DNA from: Haloferax elongans ATCC BAA-1513
GTDB lineage: Archaea; Halobacteriota; Halobacteria; Halobacteriales; Haloferacaceae
Assembly: GCF_000336755.1 (NCBI RefSeq)
Contig: NZ_AOLK01000024.1
Location: 1 to 64,000, forward strand
DNA: 64,000 nt
Direction: 5' to 3'
In this document: positions 1 through 8,336 of the stretch, in pieces
Layout of the letters: every line of letters starts with the position of its first letter
Position numbering within the stretch: position 1 is the first letter of the stretch
Notes under the pieces: model-generated
Told to the model about the DNA's origin: nothing
Database searches by the model: none
Seen by the model: only the letters and a program-made list of their open reading frames with translations
Position numbers and translations under genes: made by a program

Positions 1-1200
1 GTAGGGAAGACGAATCCGGTCTTCGCGCACGTCGTCGACGACGAACGGGTACGCGCGCTTGGCGAAGCGCGTCAGGTTCTCGTCGTCGACCTCGCCGTGG
101 TATGCGCGCTCGAAGCGGTCGAAGTCGTCTACGAGCTGGTCGAGACGCGTGAGGTCGAGGTCGCGGGCCTTCCGCGGGTTGAGCGCGAAGAAGTACCGAA
201 GCACCTCGGGTTCGAGCAGTTCGAGCATCTCCGGGACGGTGACGATGTTCCCGGCCGACGAGGACAGCGCCTCGCCGTTGAGGGTGAACCACTCGTAGAC
301 CATCGGTACCGGCGGTTCGATTTCGAGGACGTTCTCGGCGATGTCCTTGCCGGAGGGCCACGACCCTTCGGCGTGGTCCTTACCGAACGGTTCGTGGTCG
401 ACGCCGAGGACCTGCCACTGCCCAGGCCACTCGAAGCGCCACGGCAACTTGCCCTCGCGGAACGTCGCCGTGCCTTCGTGGCCACAGCCGTCGATGGTGT
501 TGTCGCCGACGGTCATGTCGGTACAGGCGTACTCGACGGTGCCCGCGTCGAGGTCGATGTCGGTGACCGTCTCGGTAATCTTCCCGCACTCGGCACAGAC
601 CGGGTTGAACGGGACGTAGTCGTCGTCGACCTTCGACTGGTACTCCGAGAGGACGTCGCGCGCCGTCTCGATGTTTTCGAGGACGTGCTCGACGACGGGG
701 TCGAAGTCACCGTTTTCGTACATCTCGGTGTTCGACAGCATCTCGACGGGGACGCCGAGGCGGTCGGCGTCGGCCTTCAGCAGCGCCGCGAAGTGGGCGG
801 CGTAGGAGTCGGTCTCACCGAACGGGTCCGGGATAGCGGTGTATGGCTTGCCGAGGTTGCGTCCGAGCGCGCCCGCATCGACTTCGCCGAGACCGACGAT
901 GTTCCCGTCTTCGTCGGCGAGCTTGCGCGGCAGCTTTCGGAGCGGGTCCTTGTCGTCACTGGTGAAGACCTGCCGAACCTCGTGGCCGCGTTCGCGGAGC
1001 ACTTCGGCGACGAAGTACCCGCGCATGATTTCGTTGAAGTTGCCGAGGTGGGCGACACCGGACGGTGAGACGCCGCCTTTGATGACGATAGGCTCGTCGG
1101 GGCCGCGGGCCTCGATTTCGTCGGCGACGTCGTCGGCCCAGAAGTCGTGGAAGCCGTCGTCCTGTGCGTCCGTCTCGTCAGAAGGGTCCTCTGCGCTCAT
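1..1200 (-). CDS. lysS: Lysyl-tRNA synthetase, class I (partial, C-terminus off the left edge)
   Basis: Charges tRNA-Lys with lysine in the cytoplasm. The frame is open from ATG at 1200 to the window edge, giving about 400 residues of a class I enzyme. The HIGH-type signature reads HLGN at residues 51-54 within GGVSPSGVAHLGN, and the KMSKS-equivalent SSSAGN lies near the end of the visible part. Class I LysRS is the usual archaeal form and is unrelated to the class II bacterial/eukaryotic enzyme. The start lies one base after the pyrH stop, so the two genes are surely cotranscribed and translationally coupled. The N-terminus is rich in Asp and Glu. Confidence 0.93.
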   Translation of the reverse strand, partial: MSAEDPSDETDAQDDGFHDFWADDVADEIEARGPDEPIVIKGGVSPSGVAHLGNFNEIMRGYFVAEVLRERGHEVRQVFTSDDKDPLRKLPRKLADEDGNIVGLGEVDAGALGRNLGKPYTAIPDPFGETDSYAAHFAALLKADADRLGVPVEMLSNTEMYENGDFDPVVEHVLENIETARDVLSEYQSKVDDDYVPFNPVCAECGKITETVTDIDLDAGTVEYACTDMTVGDNTIDGCGHEGTATFREGKLPWRFEWPGQWQVLGVDHEPFGKDHAEGSWPSGKDIAENVLEIEPPVPMVYEWFTLNGEALSSSAGNIVTVPEMLELLEPEVLRYFFALNPRKARDLDLTRLDQLVDDFDRFERAYHGEVDDENLTRFAKRAYPFVVDDVREDRIRLPY

Positions 1201-1201
1201 C

Positions 1202-1915
1202 TCACTGTGCCCAGTAGGTCGGTTCGTCGCCGCCCTCGGGGATGATATCGGTCCCGGTGTGCTCGCCACGGAGGACGGCCGGTTCGATTCGCTCGGGGTC
1301 CGTCCCGTCGAGGACGATGGTACGCATCTTCGCGCGCTCGATGAGTTTCGCTGCGAGGAGGTCCACAGGTGCCGACGAACCGGCGTTCATCTCGATGTCA
1401 CCGATGACGTCGACGAGTTCGCTTGCCGTCATCTCCTCGAACTTCGTCGCGTCGTCGTCTTCGTTCGGGTCGGCGCTGAACACGCCGTCGACGCTGGTCG
1501 CGTAGACGAGCAGGTCGGCGTCGACGTACTCGGCGAGCGCGGCCGCGACGGCGTCGGTGGTCTGGCCGGGCATGACGCCGCCCATCACCGAGATGTCGCC
1601 ACGACGGATGGCGTCGCCCGCGTCCTCGTAATCGTGGGGGACCTTGGGGTCGACCTGCGACCCGAGCGCCGCGATGAGGAGACGCGCGTTGATTCGCGTT
1701 ACGTCGATTCCGATTTGGTCGAGTTGGACCTCGTTCGCGCCGAGGTCACGGGCGGCACCGATGTAGTCGCGGGCGACACCGCCGCCGCCGACGACCGCAC
1801 CGATTTCGCACCCCTCTCGTGCTAGTGTTTCGACGACGGAGGCGTGCCCCTCGACGCGCCGGGCATCCAGGTTCGGCGCGAGTACGCTACCGCCGATGGA
1901 GATGACGACTCTCAT
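1202..1915 (-). CDS. pyrH: Archaeal UMP kinase
   Basis: Phosphorylates UMP to UDP in pyrimidine synthesis. The 237 residues form an amino-acid-kinase fold: N-terminal phosphate-binding ISIGGS at residues 6-11, then GGGGVARDYI at about 43-52, typical of the short archaeal hexameric UMP kinase. A TATA-like box at 1941-1948 on the reverse strand is about 29 bases from the ATG, so the message is probably leaderless. It is the first gene of a pyrH-lysS pair. Dihydroorotase, from the same pathway, lies about 52 kb away. Confidence 0.92.
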   Translation of the reverse strand: MRVVISIGGSVLAPNLDARRVEGHASVVETLAREGCEIGAVVGGGGVARDYIGAARDLGANEVQLDQIGIDVTRINARLLIAALGSQVDPKVPHDYEDAGDAIRRGDISVMGGVMPGQTTDAVAAALAEYVDADLLVYATSVDGVFSADPNEDDDATKFEEMTASELVDVIGDIEMNAGSSAPVDLLAAKLIERAKMRTIVLDGTDPERIEPAVLRGEHTGTDIIPEGGDEPTYWAQ

Positions 1916-1940
1916 TGCACACGGGTATCCGGGAGCGCAT

Positions 1941-1948
1941 CTTAAGGG
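1941..1948 (-). promoter_or_regulatory. TATA-like box of pyrH-lysS
   Basis: Reverse-strand CCCTTAAG is centred about 29 bases before the pyrH ATG, the spacing expected for a leaderless haloarchaeal transcript. The spacing is read from the sequence; promoter function is inferred. Confidence 0.5.
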
Positions 1949-1978
1949 TTATCAAGTGCGAGACACCCGTGTCGAGGA

Positions 1979-1986
1979 CTTTAAAC
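1979..1986 (+). promoter_or_regulatory. TATA-like box of the 2009 membrane protein gene
   Basis: CTTTAAAC is centred about 27 bases before the ATG at 2009 and supports that start as leaderless. Only about 30 bases separate it from the oppositely oriented pyrH box, making a compact divergent promoter. Confidence 0.55.
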
Positions 1987-2008
1987 CCTTCTCGCGGCCA
2001 CTACCGGT

Positions 2009-2359
2009 ATGCGACTCGTCACCGTGGAGACGATTACCCTCCTCGTCGTCGGGTGGATACTCGCGCTCGGGGCCCTCTTCGTCCGCCATCGACGCGGGGA
2101 GTTCGACCGCCGGAGCGGACTCAACTGGGCGCTCGTGGCGTGTTTCTCCGTCGGGTGGGCGCTCTGGCAGTACGACACACTCCCGGCGACGGCCGACACC
2201 ACCCTCGGAGCAGTTGCGCCGTGGGTTGCGACTGCGTGTGGATTCGCTGGGTTCGGCATCGCCGTGTACCTCTACCGGACGCGACCGACCGGTCGCGACG
2301 AAACACCAGAAAGCGACGCGACGTCCGACACCGAGCCCGCACCCTCGGAGCACTCTTAA
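2009..2359 (+). CDS. Small three-helix membrane protein, function unknown
   Basis: The 116 residues contain three predicted membrane helices (about 7-25, 41-58 and 68-89) and a hydrophilic acidic tail from about residue 92. The N-terminal helix is followed by RHRRGEFDRR, a positive stretch suggesting a cytoplasmic loop. I recognise no family. It lies between divergent pyrH and the moaE gene, which has its own TATA-like box inside the last codons of this gene, so the two need not share a transcript. Confidence 0.7.
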   Translation: MRLVTVETITLLVVGWILALGALFVRHRRGEFDRRSGLNWALVACFSVGWALWQYDTLPATADTTLGAVAPWVATACGFAGFGIAVYLYRTRPTGRDETPESDATSDTEPAPSEHS

Positions 2360-2361
2360 AC
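2354..2361 (+). promoter_or_regulatory. TATA-like box of moaE
   Basis: TCTTAAAC overlaps the stop codon of the preceding gene and is centred about 27 bases before the ATG at 2385. It favours that ATG over the long upstream extension of the same frame. Confidence 0.5.
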
Positions 2362-2384
2362 CAGTTCGGACCGTCTCACCGGGT

Positions 2385-3170
2385 ATGCAGGTACTCGGTG
2401 TCGTCGGGACAGGGGCAACGACGCTCTGTGAGCGACTCGCTTCGCGGCTCGACGGGCGCGTAGCAACCATTGAATCACTCCCAAGCGGTGAGGCCGACGA
2501 GAATCCCCCAGACGCGGTCGACGGGGCGTACGGGCTCACACCAGGTGGAAACTGGGTCGGTACCGGGTCGAAACGAACCCTCGACGAACTGCTCGACGAG
2601 GTGGCTTCGGAATACGACTACGCCCTCGTCTCTGGATTCCCGGAGACGACACTTCCGACGGTCGCACTCGGCGGCGTGGACGCCGAAAGCGTCGTGGCTG
2701 AAGCAGAGACGTTCAGCGACCTCGACCTCGACGAACTGGCCCACGAAATCGACGGGTTCGAACAGCGAATCACGCTCGACTCACTCGTCGAGCAGGTGAA
2801 ACGAGACCCACGGGCCGATTACGCGGGCGCAATCGCCACCTTCACCGGCCGGGTTCGAGCAAAAGACAGCGAGGACGACCCACGGACGACCAGCCTCGAA
2901 TTCGAGAAGTACGACGGCGTCGCCGAGTCGAAGATGGCGACGATTTCGGAGGAACTCGAAGGCAGAGACGGCGTCGAACGGGTTCTCATGCACCACCGAG
3001 TAGGTGTCATCGAAGACGGCGAAGACATCGTGTTCGTCGTCGTCCTCGCAGGGCACCGCGAAGAGGCGTTTCAGACCGTCGAAGACGGCATCAACCGGCT
3101 GAAAGACGAGGTTCCGATTTTCAAGAAAGAGACGACCGTCGAAGACCAGTTCTGGCGTCACGAACGCTGA
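2385..3170 (+). CDS. moaE: Molybdopterin synthase large subunit with N-terminal MobB-like domain
   Basis: Transfers sulfur from thiocarboxylated MoaD/SAMP1 to precursor Z, forming molybdopterin. The 261 residues comprise an N-terminal MobB-like segment (about 1-120, opening VLGVVGTGATTLCERL) and a C-terminal MoaE domain from about 135. The MoaE active-site lysines are K240 and K247 in LKDEVPIFKKE, matching E. coli K119 and K126. In Haloferax volcanii MoaE the same two positions are known to be conjugated to SAMP1. The first P-loop is degenerate (GTGATT rather than GxxxxGKT), so nucleotide binding by the MobB-like part is doubtful. The frame stays open upstream to 1896, but that part would overlap another gene in a different frame. 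Confidence 0.9.
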   Translation: MQVLGVVGTGATTLCERLASRLDGRVATIESLPSGEADENPPDAVDGAYGLTPGGNWVGTGSKRTLDELLDEVASEYDYALVSGFPETTLPTVALGGVDAESVVAEAETFSDLDLDELAHEIDGFEQRITLDSLVEQVKRDPRADYAGAIATFTGRVRAKDSEDDPRTTSLEFEKYDGVAESKMATISEELEGRDGVERVLMHHRVGVIEDGEDIVFVVVLAGHREEAFQTVEDGINRLKDEVPIFKKETTVEDQFWRHER

Positions 3171-3476
3171 CCCTCTGTCTTCCCGACTGGTTGTCGGCCG
3201 GCGACGCGTCCGTCAGACATCGACCAACTACCAGATATTGTTGCCGCAAAACGCCCCCGAAATCGGGAGATTCAGGGGCATTTCACCCAGTATAGTATCG
3301 AGACGACTTTAGTCGAATAAATCACCAATAGGAGTTTCTAAAGAGTCTAAACGTCTCTAAAAGATTCGTAAAATGTACCGTTTTCGTCTATTCAGGCTGA
3401 AAGCGACCGAACTAATTCCAACGGTCCTTCCTTTATAACACCCCCAACAGGTATAGAGGTGAGTGAGGTGTATCAG
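3171..3476. other. Intergenic region with phased TCTAAA repeats
   Basis: This AT-richer region lies between moaE and the DUF7123 gene. It holds three TCTAAA motifs at 3337, 3346 and 3356, a short palindrome GACTTTAGTC at about 3305, and the TATA-like box at 3432-3438. I see no credible coding frame on either strand. Confidence 0.5.
3432..3438 (+). promoter_or_regulatory. TATA-like box of the DUF7123 gene
   Basis: TTTATAA predicts transcription from about 3460, giving a leader of roughly 16 bases before ATG 3477. That leader contains GAGGTG at 3464-3469, a Shine-Dalgarno-like sequence. Confidence 0.55.
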
Positions 3477-3722
3477 ATGAGCGCGACAGCAACTCCCTCC
3501 ACAGACGGTAGCTCCAAAGAAGACCGACTCAAGCAGTATCTGGCCGACCGCGCGAAGGACGGCGAGATGTACTTCAAGAGCAAGTTCATCGCGGACGACG
3601 TCGGTCTCTCCCCCAAGGAAATCGGCGCGCTGATGGTCAAGCTTCGGGACTCCGCCACCGACCTGACCATCGAGAAGTGGTCGTACACGAGTGCGACGAC
3701 ATGGCGCGTCGAGACGGCCTAA
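3477..3722 (+). CDS. DUF7123-type small winged-helix-like protein
   Basis: The 81 residues start with a Ser/Thr-rich stretch of about 15. The body then reads like a compact winged helix: KFIADDVGLSPKEIGALM resembles a recognition helix, followed by a beta-hairpin (LTIEKWSYTSATTWRVE). The family is common in haloarchaea as a stand-alone gene, and the name is recalled from memory. ATG 3477 is chosen because GAGGTG sits seven bases upstream. A GTG at 3459 would add six residues. DNA binding is inferred, and no partner gene is adjacent. Confidence 0.75.
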   Translation: MSATATPSTDGSSKEDRLKQYLADRAKDGEMYFKSKFIADDVGLSPKEIGALMVKLRDSATDLTIEKWSYTSATTWRVETA

Positions 3723-4033
3723 GTGAGCTCGAAGCCCCCCCACAGGCTCGAACGCCCCCAGAGACACCACGTGTCCCCGCACAGACACTGTGTCCCCGCA
3801 TAGCAACCGCGTGACCCCACTCACGCCCTGACTCCCAACATCACCATCTCACGCTCCGGCCCCGAATCCCCCACGGGGCCAGACTTCCCCAACCCCGTCG
3901 AGATGCCCCGTGATGCCCTCGACAGTTCGTTTTTCCAGCTGACCGAATACTGAGACCCGAGTGCCAGCAGTGCAGACCGCTCACGACAGTGTCGTCACGG
4001 GATTTATGCACGCTCCACCCGTAGCTCGCTTCA
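3723..4033. other. Non-coding gap with a GC hairpin
   Basis: The gap is C-rich with low-complexity runs. A 7-bp perfect stem, GGCCCCG at 3858-3864 and CGGGGCC at 3874-3880 with a 9-base loop, may act in 3'-end formation of the upstream gene, but it has no following T tract. The promoter of the M50 gene lies at the right end. No credible gene seen. Confidence 0.4.
4003..4008 (+). promoter_or_regulatory. TATA-like box of the M50 protease gene
   Basis: TTTATG is centred about 28 bases before ATG 4034, fitting a leaderless transcript. Confidence 0.5.
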
Positions 4034-5173
4034 ATGGAACAGTTCGAGTCGGCGGATAGCCCGCCGGTCGAAGTCCTCCAAACAGTCTTCGACGTTCACG
4101 AAACACGGACCGACGGCGACCGAATCATCTACTACGGTCAGTCGCTCGTCCCCGAGCAGATGCTCGTTCGCGAAGTCTGGGCCGACTTCCGCCATGCAGG
4201 CTACGAAGTGCAGGTCCAGACGTCTTCGATGGGCCGCGGTGACGTGGTTGTCGTCGAGCCAATCTCACCGGGTATTGACGGCGTCCCGTGGAAGAACGTG
4301 GTCCTCTTCTTCGCGACGATTCTCTCGACGCTGTTCGTCGGTGCGTACGCGTGGTACTACGTTCCGATGTCGGACCTCACCGCCAATCCGCTTCTCGCAC
4401 TGCAGGCGTGGCCCTTTACCGCGGCCATTCTCGGCGTGCTCTCGGTTCACGAACTCGGCCACTACCTCGTGGGCAGGTACCACGGTGTCGACGTGTCGTT
4501 GCCGTACCTCATCCCCTTCATCTTCCCGTTCGGCACGTTAGGGGCGATTATCAGAATGCGCGGCCAGATGCCCGACCGAAAGGCGCTCTTCGACATCGGC
4601 GTCGCCGGGCCGCTCGCCGGACTCGCAGCCACAATCGTCGTCACTGCCATCGGACTCTCTCTCGAACCGATGACCGTCCCGCAGTGGGCGCTGTCAGGGT
4701 CTAGTGACGTCATCATATTCAACAACCCGCCGCTTTTGGACGCAATCGCGGCCGCACTCAACCAACCGACCGAGTACCCGGACCCGGGGACCACCGTCCA
4801 CCCCGTCGTTATCGGCGGATGGGTTGGGATGTTCTTCACCGTCCTCAACTTGCTCCCGGTCGGCCAACTCGACGGCGGACACATGCTGCGGGCGATGCTC
4901 GGCGAACGACAGGAGTCGGTCGCAGCCGCGGTTCCGCTTTTCCTGTTCGGTATCGCCGGATACCTCCACTACGTGCGCAACATGGGTATCAACGATTCCG
5001 TCGGGCTCTGGTTCTTCTGGGGCCTCCTCTCGACGTTCATCGCGTACAACGGCCCGGCGAATCCAGTCGACGAGACGCCGCTCGGGCCGAAGCGCATCGC
5101 GGTCGGGGTCTTTACGTTCGCCCTCGGGGCGGCGTGTTTCCTCTTGGTCCCGATTCAGTTCATCCCCGCGTAG
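4034..5173 (+). CDS. Site-2-type intramembrane metalloprotease (M50 family)
   Basis: Predicted zinc protease that cuts substrates within the membrane. The 379 residues have a soluble N-terminal domain (about 1-85), then roughly seven or more membrane helices. The zinc motif HELGH is at 139-143 in the second predicted helix, and the third ligand is D280 in NLLPVGQLDGGH (272-283), the classic S2P second motif. The soluble N-domain precedes the membrane core, as in other haloarchaeal homologues. No adjacent substrate such as an anti-sigma-like protein is seen. Its neighbour thiL is convergent. Confidence 0.9.
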   Translation: MEQFESADSPPVEVLQTVFDVHETRTDGDRIIYYGQSLVPEQMLVREVWADFRHAGYEVQVQTSSMGRGDVVVVEPISPGIDGVPWKNVVLFFATILSTLFVGAYAWYYVPMSDLTANPLLALQAWPFTAAILGVLSVHELGHYLVGRYHGVDVSLPYLIPFIFPFGTLGAIIRMRGQMPDRKALFDIGVAGPLAGLAATIVVTAIGLSLEPMTVPQWALSGSSDVIIFNNPPLLDAIAAALNQPTEYPDPGTTVHPVVIGGWVGMFFTVLNLLPVGQLDGGHMLRAMLGERQESVAAAVPLFLFGIAGYLHYVRNMGINDSVGLWFFWGLLSTFIAYNGPANPVDETPLGPKRIAVGVFTFALGAACFLLVPIQFIPA

Positions 5174-5222
5174 AACAGTTCTTGCTGCGGATTCTGGCTC
5201 AGGACCAGGTCCCGTGTTCCCG

Positions 5223-6104
5223 TCAGTCGCCGCCGTGAGTGTAGCCTCGGTCTGGAACCGAATCGCCATCGGCGACGACATCTGAACCGTCAGTGGCGCG
5301 TCCGACCACGGTGAGCGGCAGGTCGACCGCGTCACGGGCGGCGTCGAGTTCGGCTTCGGGAACCGTGAACACGAGTTCGAAGTCCTCGCCGAAGTACGTC
5401 GAGAGTTCTCTGCGGTCGGCGTCGTCGGTCGCGACCCCTCGGACAGCGTCGTGGACGGGGAGCGCGTCCCAGTCGAGGTCGAAACCACAGTTGCTCGCTT
5501 CTGCGAGTTGGTGGACCGAACGGGCGAGGCCGTCGCTCGAATCCATCATCGACGTGGCGAACTCGCGGAGTTCGACACCAGCGTGGACACGTGGAGTAAA
5601 CTGGAAGAGGTCGTTCGCCCGTTCGGTGTCGCCCGATTCGAACAGTCTGACGGCGGCCGCCGACCGGCCGAGTTCGCCCGTCACACAGAGCAGGTCGCCC
5701 GGTCGCGCACCGGACCGAAGGACCGGGTCGTCGGTGCGGCCGATGGCGGTCGTCGCAGTCGTGAACTCCTGGTGGGTGTCCAAGTCGCCGCCGACGTATT
5801 CGGCGGAGACCGCGTCGCACACGTCCTGTGCCCCGTCGAGGAAGTCGGCGAGGTCGGTCTCGTCGAGTTCCGGGGCAGCGTAGACGGCGACGGCGCAGGT
5901 CGCCGTCGCGCCCATCGCCGCAACGTCCGAGAGTGAGGCACCGACCGCTCGCCAGCCCGCAGTGTAGCGGGTCGTCCCAGTCGGGAAGTCGGTCACTTCG
6001 TGGAGCATGTCGGTCGTGACCACTAACCCGTCGACGACGGCGGCGTCGTCGCCCGCGTCGGGGAGGTCCGCGGCGAGCATTCGCAAGGCGGTGCGCTCGT
6101 CCAT
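5223..6104 (-). CDS. thiL: Thiamine-monophosphate kinase
   Basis: Phosphorylates thiamine monophosphate to the active cofactor thiamine diphosphate. The 293 residues match the ThiL/PurM fold: the early motif AGDDAAVV, MMDSSDGLARSVHQLA for metal and nucleotide binding, and the late GEDFELVF motif. ATG 6104 starts MDERTALRML, the usual ThiL N-terminus; the same frame stays open far upstream over the opposite-strand 6240 gene, which I treat as a chance extension. No TPP riboswitch is visible in the 135-base divergent gap. Confidence 0.92.
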   Translation of the reverse strand: MDERTALRMLAADLPDAGDDAAVVDGLVVTTDMLHEVTDFPTGTTRYTAGWRAVGASLSDVAAMGATATCAVAVYAAPELDETDLADFLDGAQDVCDAVSAEYVGGDLDTHQEFTTATTAIGRTDDPVLRSGARPGDLLCVTGELGRSAAAVRLFESGDTERANDLFQFTPRVHAGVELREFATSMMDSSDGLARSVHQLAEASNCGFDLDWDALPVHDAVRGVATDDADRRELSTYFGEDFELVFTVPEAELDAARDAVDLPLTVVGRATDGSDVVADGDSVPDRGYTHGGD

Positions 6105-6239
6105 ACTCCCGAGGTGTAGCCGGGTGCGGAAATGTCCATCTATCCGGGGCGGTCGCTGCGACCGAAACCCGCCTCCGGGAGTCGAAACGCCGCCCCTAAT
6201 CCGGTGGCTTAATGCCCGTCGTAGACGCACACCCGGCAG

Positions 6240-7268
6240 ATGGCCCGCGAAAATATCCGCGCAACCCTCCTCGGCTTCGTCGGCGCATTCGTCGTCTTCG
6301 CCGTGTTGTTCTACTTCGCGGGCGTGGACGAACTCGTCGACCGGTTGACGATGGCCGAACCCGTCTTTCTCGCTGGTATCCTCGCGATTACGCTCGTGTG
6401 GCTGGCCTCGTGGGGAACGTCGCTGAAGACGGTACTCGGCGTGCTCGGTATCAGCATCTCCGTGCCCCGGTCGTTCCTCGTCTTCGCGGGCGCGATGTTC
6501 TCCAACAACATCACGCCGTTCGGGCAGGCTGGCGGCGAACCAGTCACTGCACTCCTCATCTCTCGGAGTACCGACACCGAGTACGAGACGGGACTGGCGG
6601 CAATCGCGAGTGTCGACACGCTCAACTTCGTGCCGTCTATCACTATCGCGCTCATCGGTGCCGGATACTACGCGACCGAAGTCACACTCGGACGCAACCT
6701 CGAAATCGCGCTCGTCGCGGTCATCGCGCTCGCTATCGGCGTGCCGGCGGCCGTGTACACAGCGTGGCAACGCCGGTACGAACTCGAACACCGCGTCATT
6801 CGAGCGCTCACGCCGGTTATCCGCACGATTGCCCGGTATATCCCCCGACTCACAGTGCCGACCGCAGACGGTATCGAACGCCGCATCAACGGGTTCTTCC
6901 GGTCTATCGAGCGCGTGGGCCGAAACCCCCGTGGGCTGGCAATCGCCCTCGGCCTCTCCGGGTTCGGCTGGTTCTGCCAGATGCTCGCCCTCTGGCTCGC
7001 GTTTCACGCCATCGGCGCGCCAATCGCGTTCTCTATCGCCCTGTTCGTCGTCCCGATTGGGGCGATTGCAGGCGTGACGCCGCTCCCGGGTGGCGCAGGT
7101 GGCATCGAGTGGACGCTGGCAATCCTCGTCGCGGCCGCGAGTTCGGCCGTCTCCTTCGACGTTGCGACTGCGGGCGTCGTCCTCTTCCGTGGCTTCATCT
7201 ACTGGGTACCGACCCTCCTCGGCGGACTGGTGATGGGCGTCGAAAGTGCCCGCGGTCGACGGACCTGA
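6240..7268 (+). CDS. UPF0104 / LPG-synthase-like polytopic membrane protein
   Basis: A 342-residue integral membrane protein with about eight helices, of the lysylphosphatidylglycerol synthase transmembrane-domain (UPF0104, YbhN/AglD-like) family. It carries the family signatures NNITPFGQAGGEP at about 90-102 and TPLPGGAGGIEW at about 280-291. There is no soluble transferase domain, so it is a stand-alone membrane part, probably acting in lipid or lipid-linked sugar handling (inferred). A CTTAAT box at 6208-6213 is about 29 bases before ATG 6240, so it is probably leaderless and divergent from thiL. Confidence 0.82.
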   Translation: MARENIRATLLGFVGAFVVFAVLFYFAGVDELVDRLTMAEPVFLAGILAITLVWLASWGTSLKTVLGVLGISISVPRSFLVFAGAMFSNNITPFGQAGGEPVTALLISRSTDTEYETGLAAIASVDTLNFVPSITIALIGAGYYATEVTLGRNLEIALVAVIALAIGVPAAVYTAWQRRYELEHRVIRALTPVIRTIARYIPRLTVPTADGIERRINGFFRSIERVGRNPRGLAIALGLSGFGWFCQMLALWLAFHAIGAPIAFSIALFVVPIGAIAGVTPLPGGAGGIEWTLAILVAAASSAVSFDVATAGVVLFRGFIYWVPTLLGGLVMGVESARGRRT

Positions 7269-7376
7269 AGCCGAGGCGTCGCCGAACCCGAACGCGCGAA
7301 ATCGGGGGTGAGTCAGCCACACACGCCCGTCGGGCCGCACGAGCCTCCAACCGCCCGTATCGGGCGAATACGATGC

Positions 7377-7384
7377 CTTTAAAC
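7377..7384 (+). promoter_or_regulatory. TATA-like box of the S19e operon
   Basis: CTTTAAAC is centred about 27 bases before the S19e start codon at 7408. It is the likely promoter for S19e, and perhaps for PDCD5 and the PP-loop gene that follow. Confidence 0.6.
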
Positions 7385-7407
7385 GCCGCGATTATGAACG
7401 AATAGCC

Positions 7408-7863
7408 ATGGTAACCATCTATGACGTCCCGGCGGACGCCCTCATCGAAGAGGTCGCCGGACGACTCGAGGACCGTATCGAGCAACCCGACTGGATGGCC
7501 TTCGCAAAGACCGGCCAGACCCGAGAACTGCCCCCACAGCAGGACAACTTCTGGTTCATCCGCGGCGCGAGTCTGCTCCGCAAGGTCGCCATGAACGGCC
7601 CAGTCGGCGTCGACCGTCTCTCGACCGAGTACGGCGGCCGCAAGCGCGGTTCCAACCGCTACCGCGTCTCCGGCACGCACAGCGACTCCTCCGGGAAGAA
7701 GATCATCCGCACGCTCCTCCAGCAGCTCGAAGAGGAAGGCCTCATCGAGACCGCCAAGGGCGAGGGTCGCCGTATCACGGCCGAGGGGACGAGCTTCCTC
7801 GACAACGCCGCTTCTGACGTTCTCACGGACCTCGACCGTCCGGAACTCGAGCGCTACGCGTAG
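7408..7863 (+). CDS. rps19e: 30S ribosomal protein S19e
   Basis: Small-subunit ribosomal protein found only in archaea and eukaryotes. The 151 residues span the whole family, a winged-helix-like fold. Typical segments are DNFWFIRGASLLRKVA (about 47-62), YGGRKRGSNRYR (about 73-84) and IIRTLLQQLEEEGLIE (about 96-111). The next genes are PDCD5 and a PP-loop ATPase, an arrangement often found with S19e in archaea. Confidence 0.96.
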   Translation: MVTIYDVPADALIEEVAGRLEDRIEQPDWMAFAKTGQTRELPPQQDNFWFIRGASLLRKVAMNGPVGVDRLSTEYGGRKRGSNRYRVSGTHSDSSGKKIIRTLLQQLEEEGLIETAKGEGRRITAEGTSFLDNAASDVLTDLDRPELERYA

Positions 7864-7972
7864 ACGACGCCGATTCCTTCACCGAGTGTTCTTCTTCGCT
7901 GCGTATCACCGCCGAGAGCCGTCTGTGCACGGGTCCGTAATGGTTTTCAGATGTCAGACCGTGGCCTAGAGT

Positions 7973-8332
7973 ATGAGTGGCAGCCCAGACGATGAGCGAC
8001 TGGAGGAGCTTCGAAAAAAGAAGATGCAGGAGCTCCAAGAGCAGGCAGGTCAGCAGGGCTCGGCCGAACAACAGCAGGCCGAAGAAGCGGCCCAACAGCG
8101 CGCCGAGCAGCAGAAACAGGCGCTCCTGAAGCAGTATCTCACCGACGAAGCCCGCCAGCGACTCAACGCGGTCCAGATGTCCAAGCCGGACTTCGCCGAG
8201 AAGGTCGAACGGCAAATCGTCGCGCTCGCCCAGAGCGGTCGAATTCAGGGCCGCATCGACGACGACAAGATGAAGGCCCTGCTGAAGGAGCTCAAGCCCG
8301 AGTCCAAGAGCTTCAACATCCGACGCCGATAA
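7973..8332 (+). CDS. DNA-binding protein of the PDCD5/TFAR19 family
   Basis: The 119 residues begin with a long charged Glu/Gln-rich helix (about 8-50), likely coiled-coil, followed by the conserved three-helix core ([21 protein letters not shown]) and a basic end at SFNIRRR. Archaeal members are small nucleic-acid-binding proteins linked to translation or chromatin, with role unresolved. The gene follows rps19e by 109 bases and is followed four bases later by the PP-loop gene, so cotranscription is likely. Confidence 0.9.
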   Translation: MSGSPDDERLEELRKKKMQELQEQAGQQGSAEQQQAEEAAQQRAEQQKQALLKQYLTDEARQRLNAVQMSKPDFAEKVERQIVALAQSGRIQGRIDDDKMKALLKELKPESKSFNIRRR

Positions 8333-8336
8333 CGAC

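Noticed and set aside
1896-2384. Upstream extension of the moaE frame, and long frames on both strands that cover 1-7 kb
   Set aside because: They are Ser/Arg-rich shadows of other genes in GC-rich DNA. The TATA-like box at 2354 and MobB-like start at 2385 give the gene start.
3858-3880. GC hairpin as a terminator
   Set aside because: No T-rich tract follows, and haloarchaeal terminators usually need one. Reported only as a note on the gap.
6105-6239. TPP riboswitch upstream of thiL
   Set aside because: No THI-box-like sequence in the 135-base divergent gap; thiL is probably not riboswitch-controlled here.
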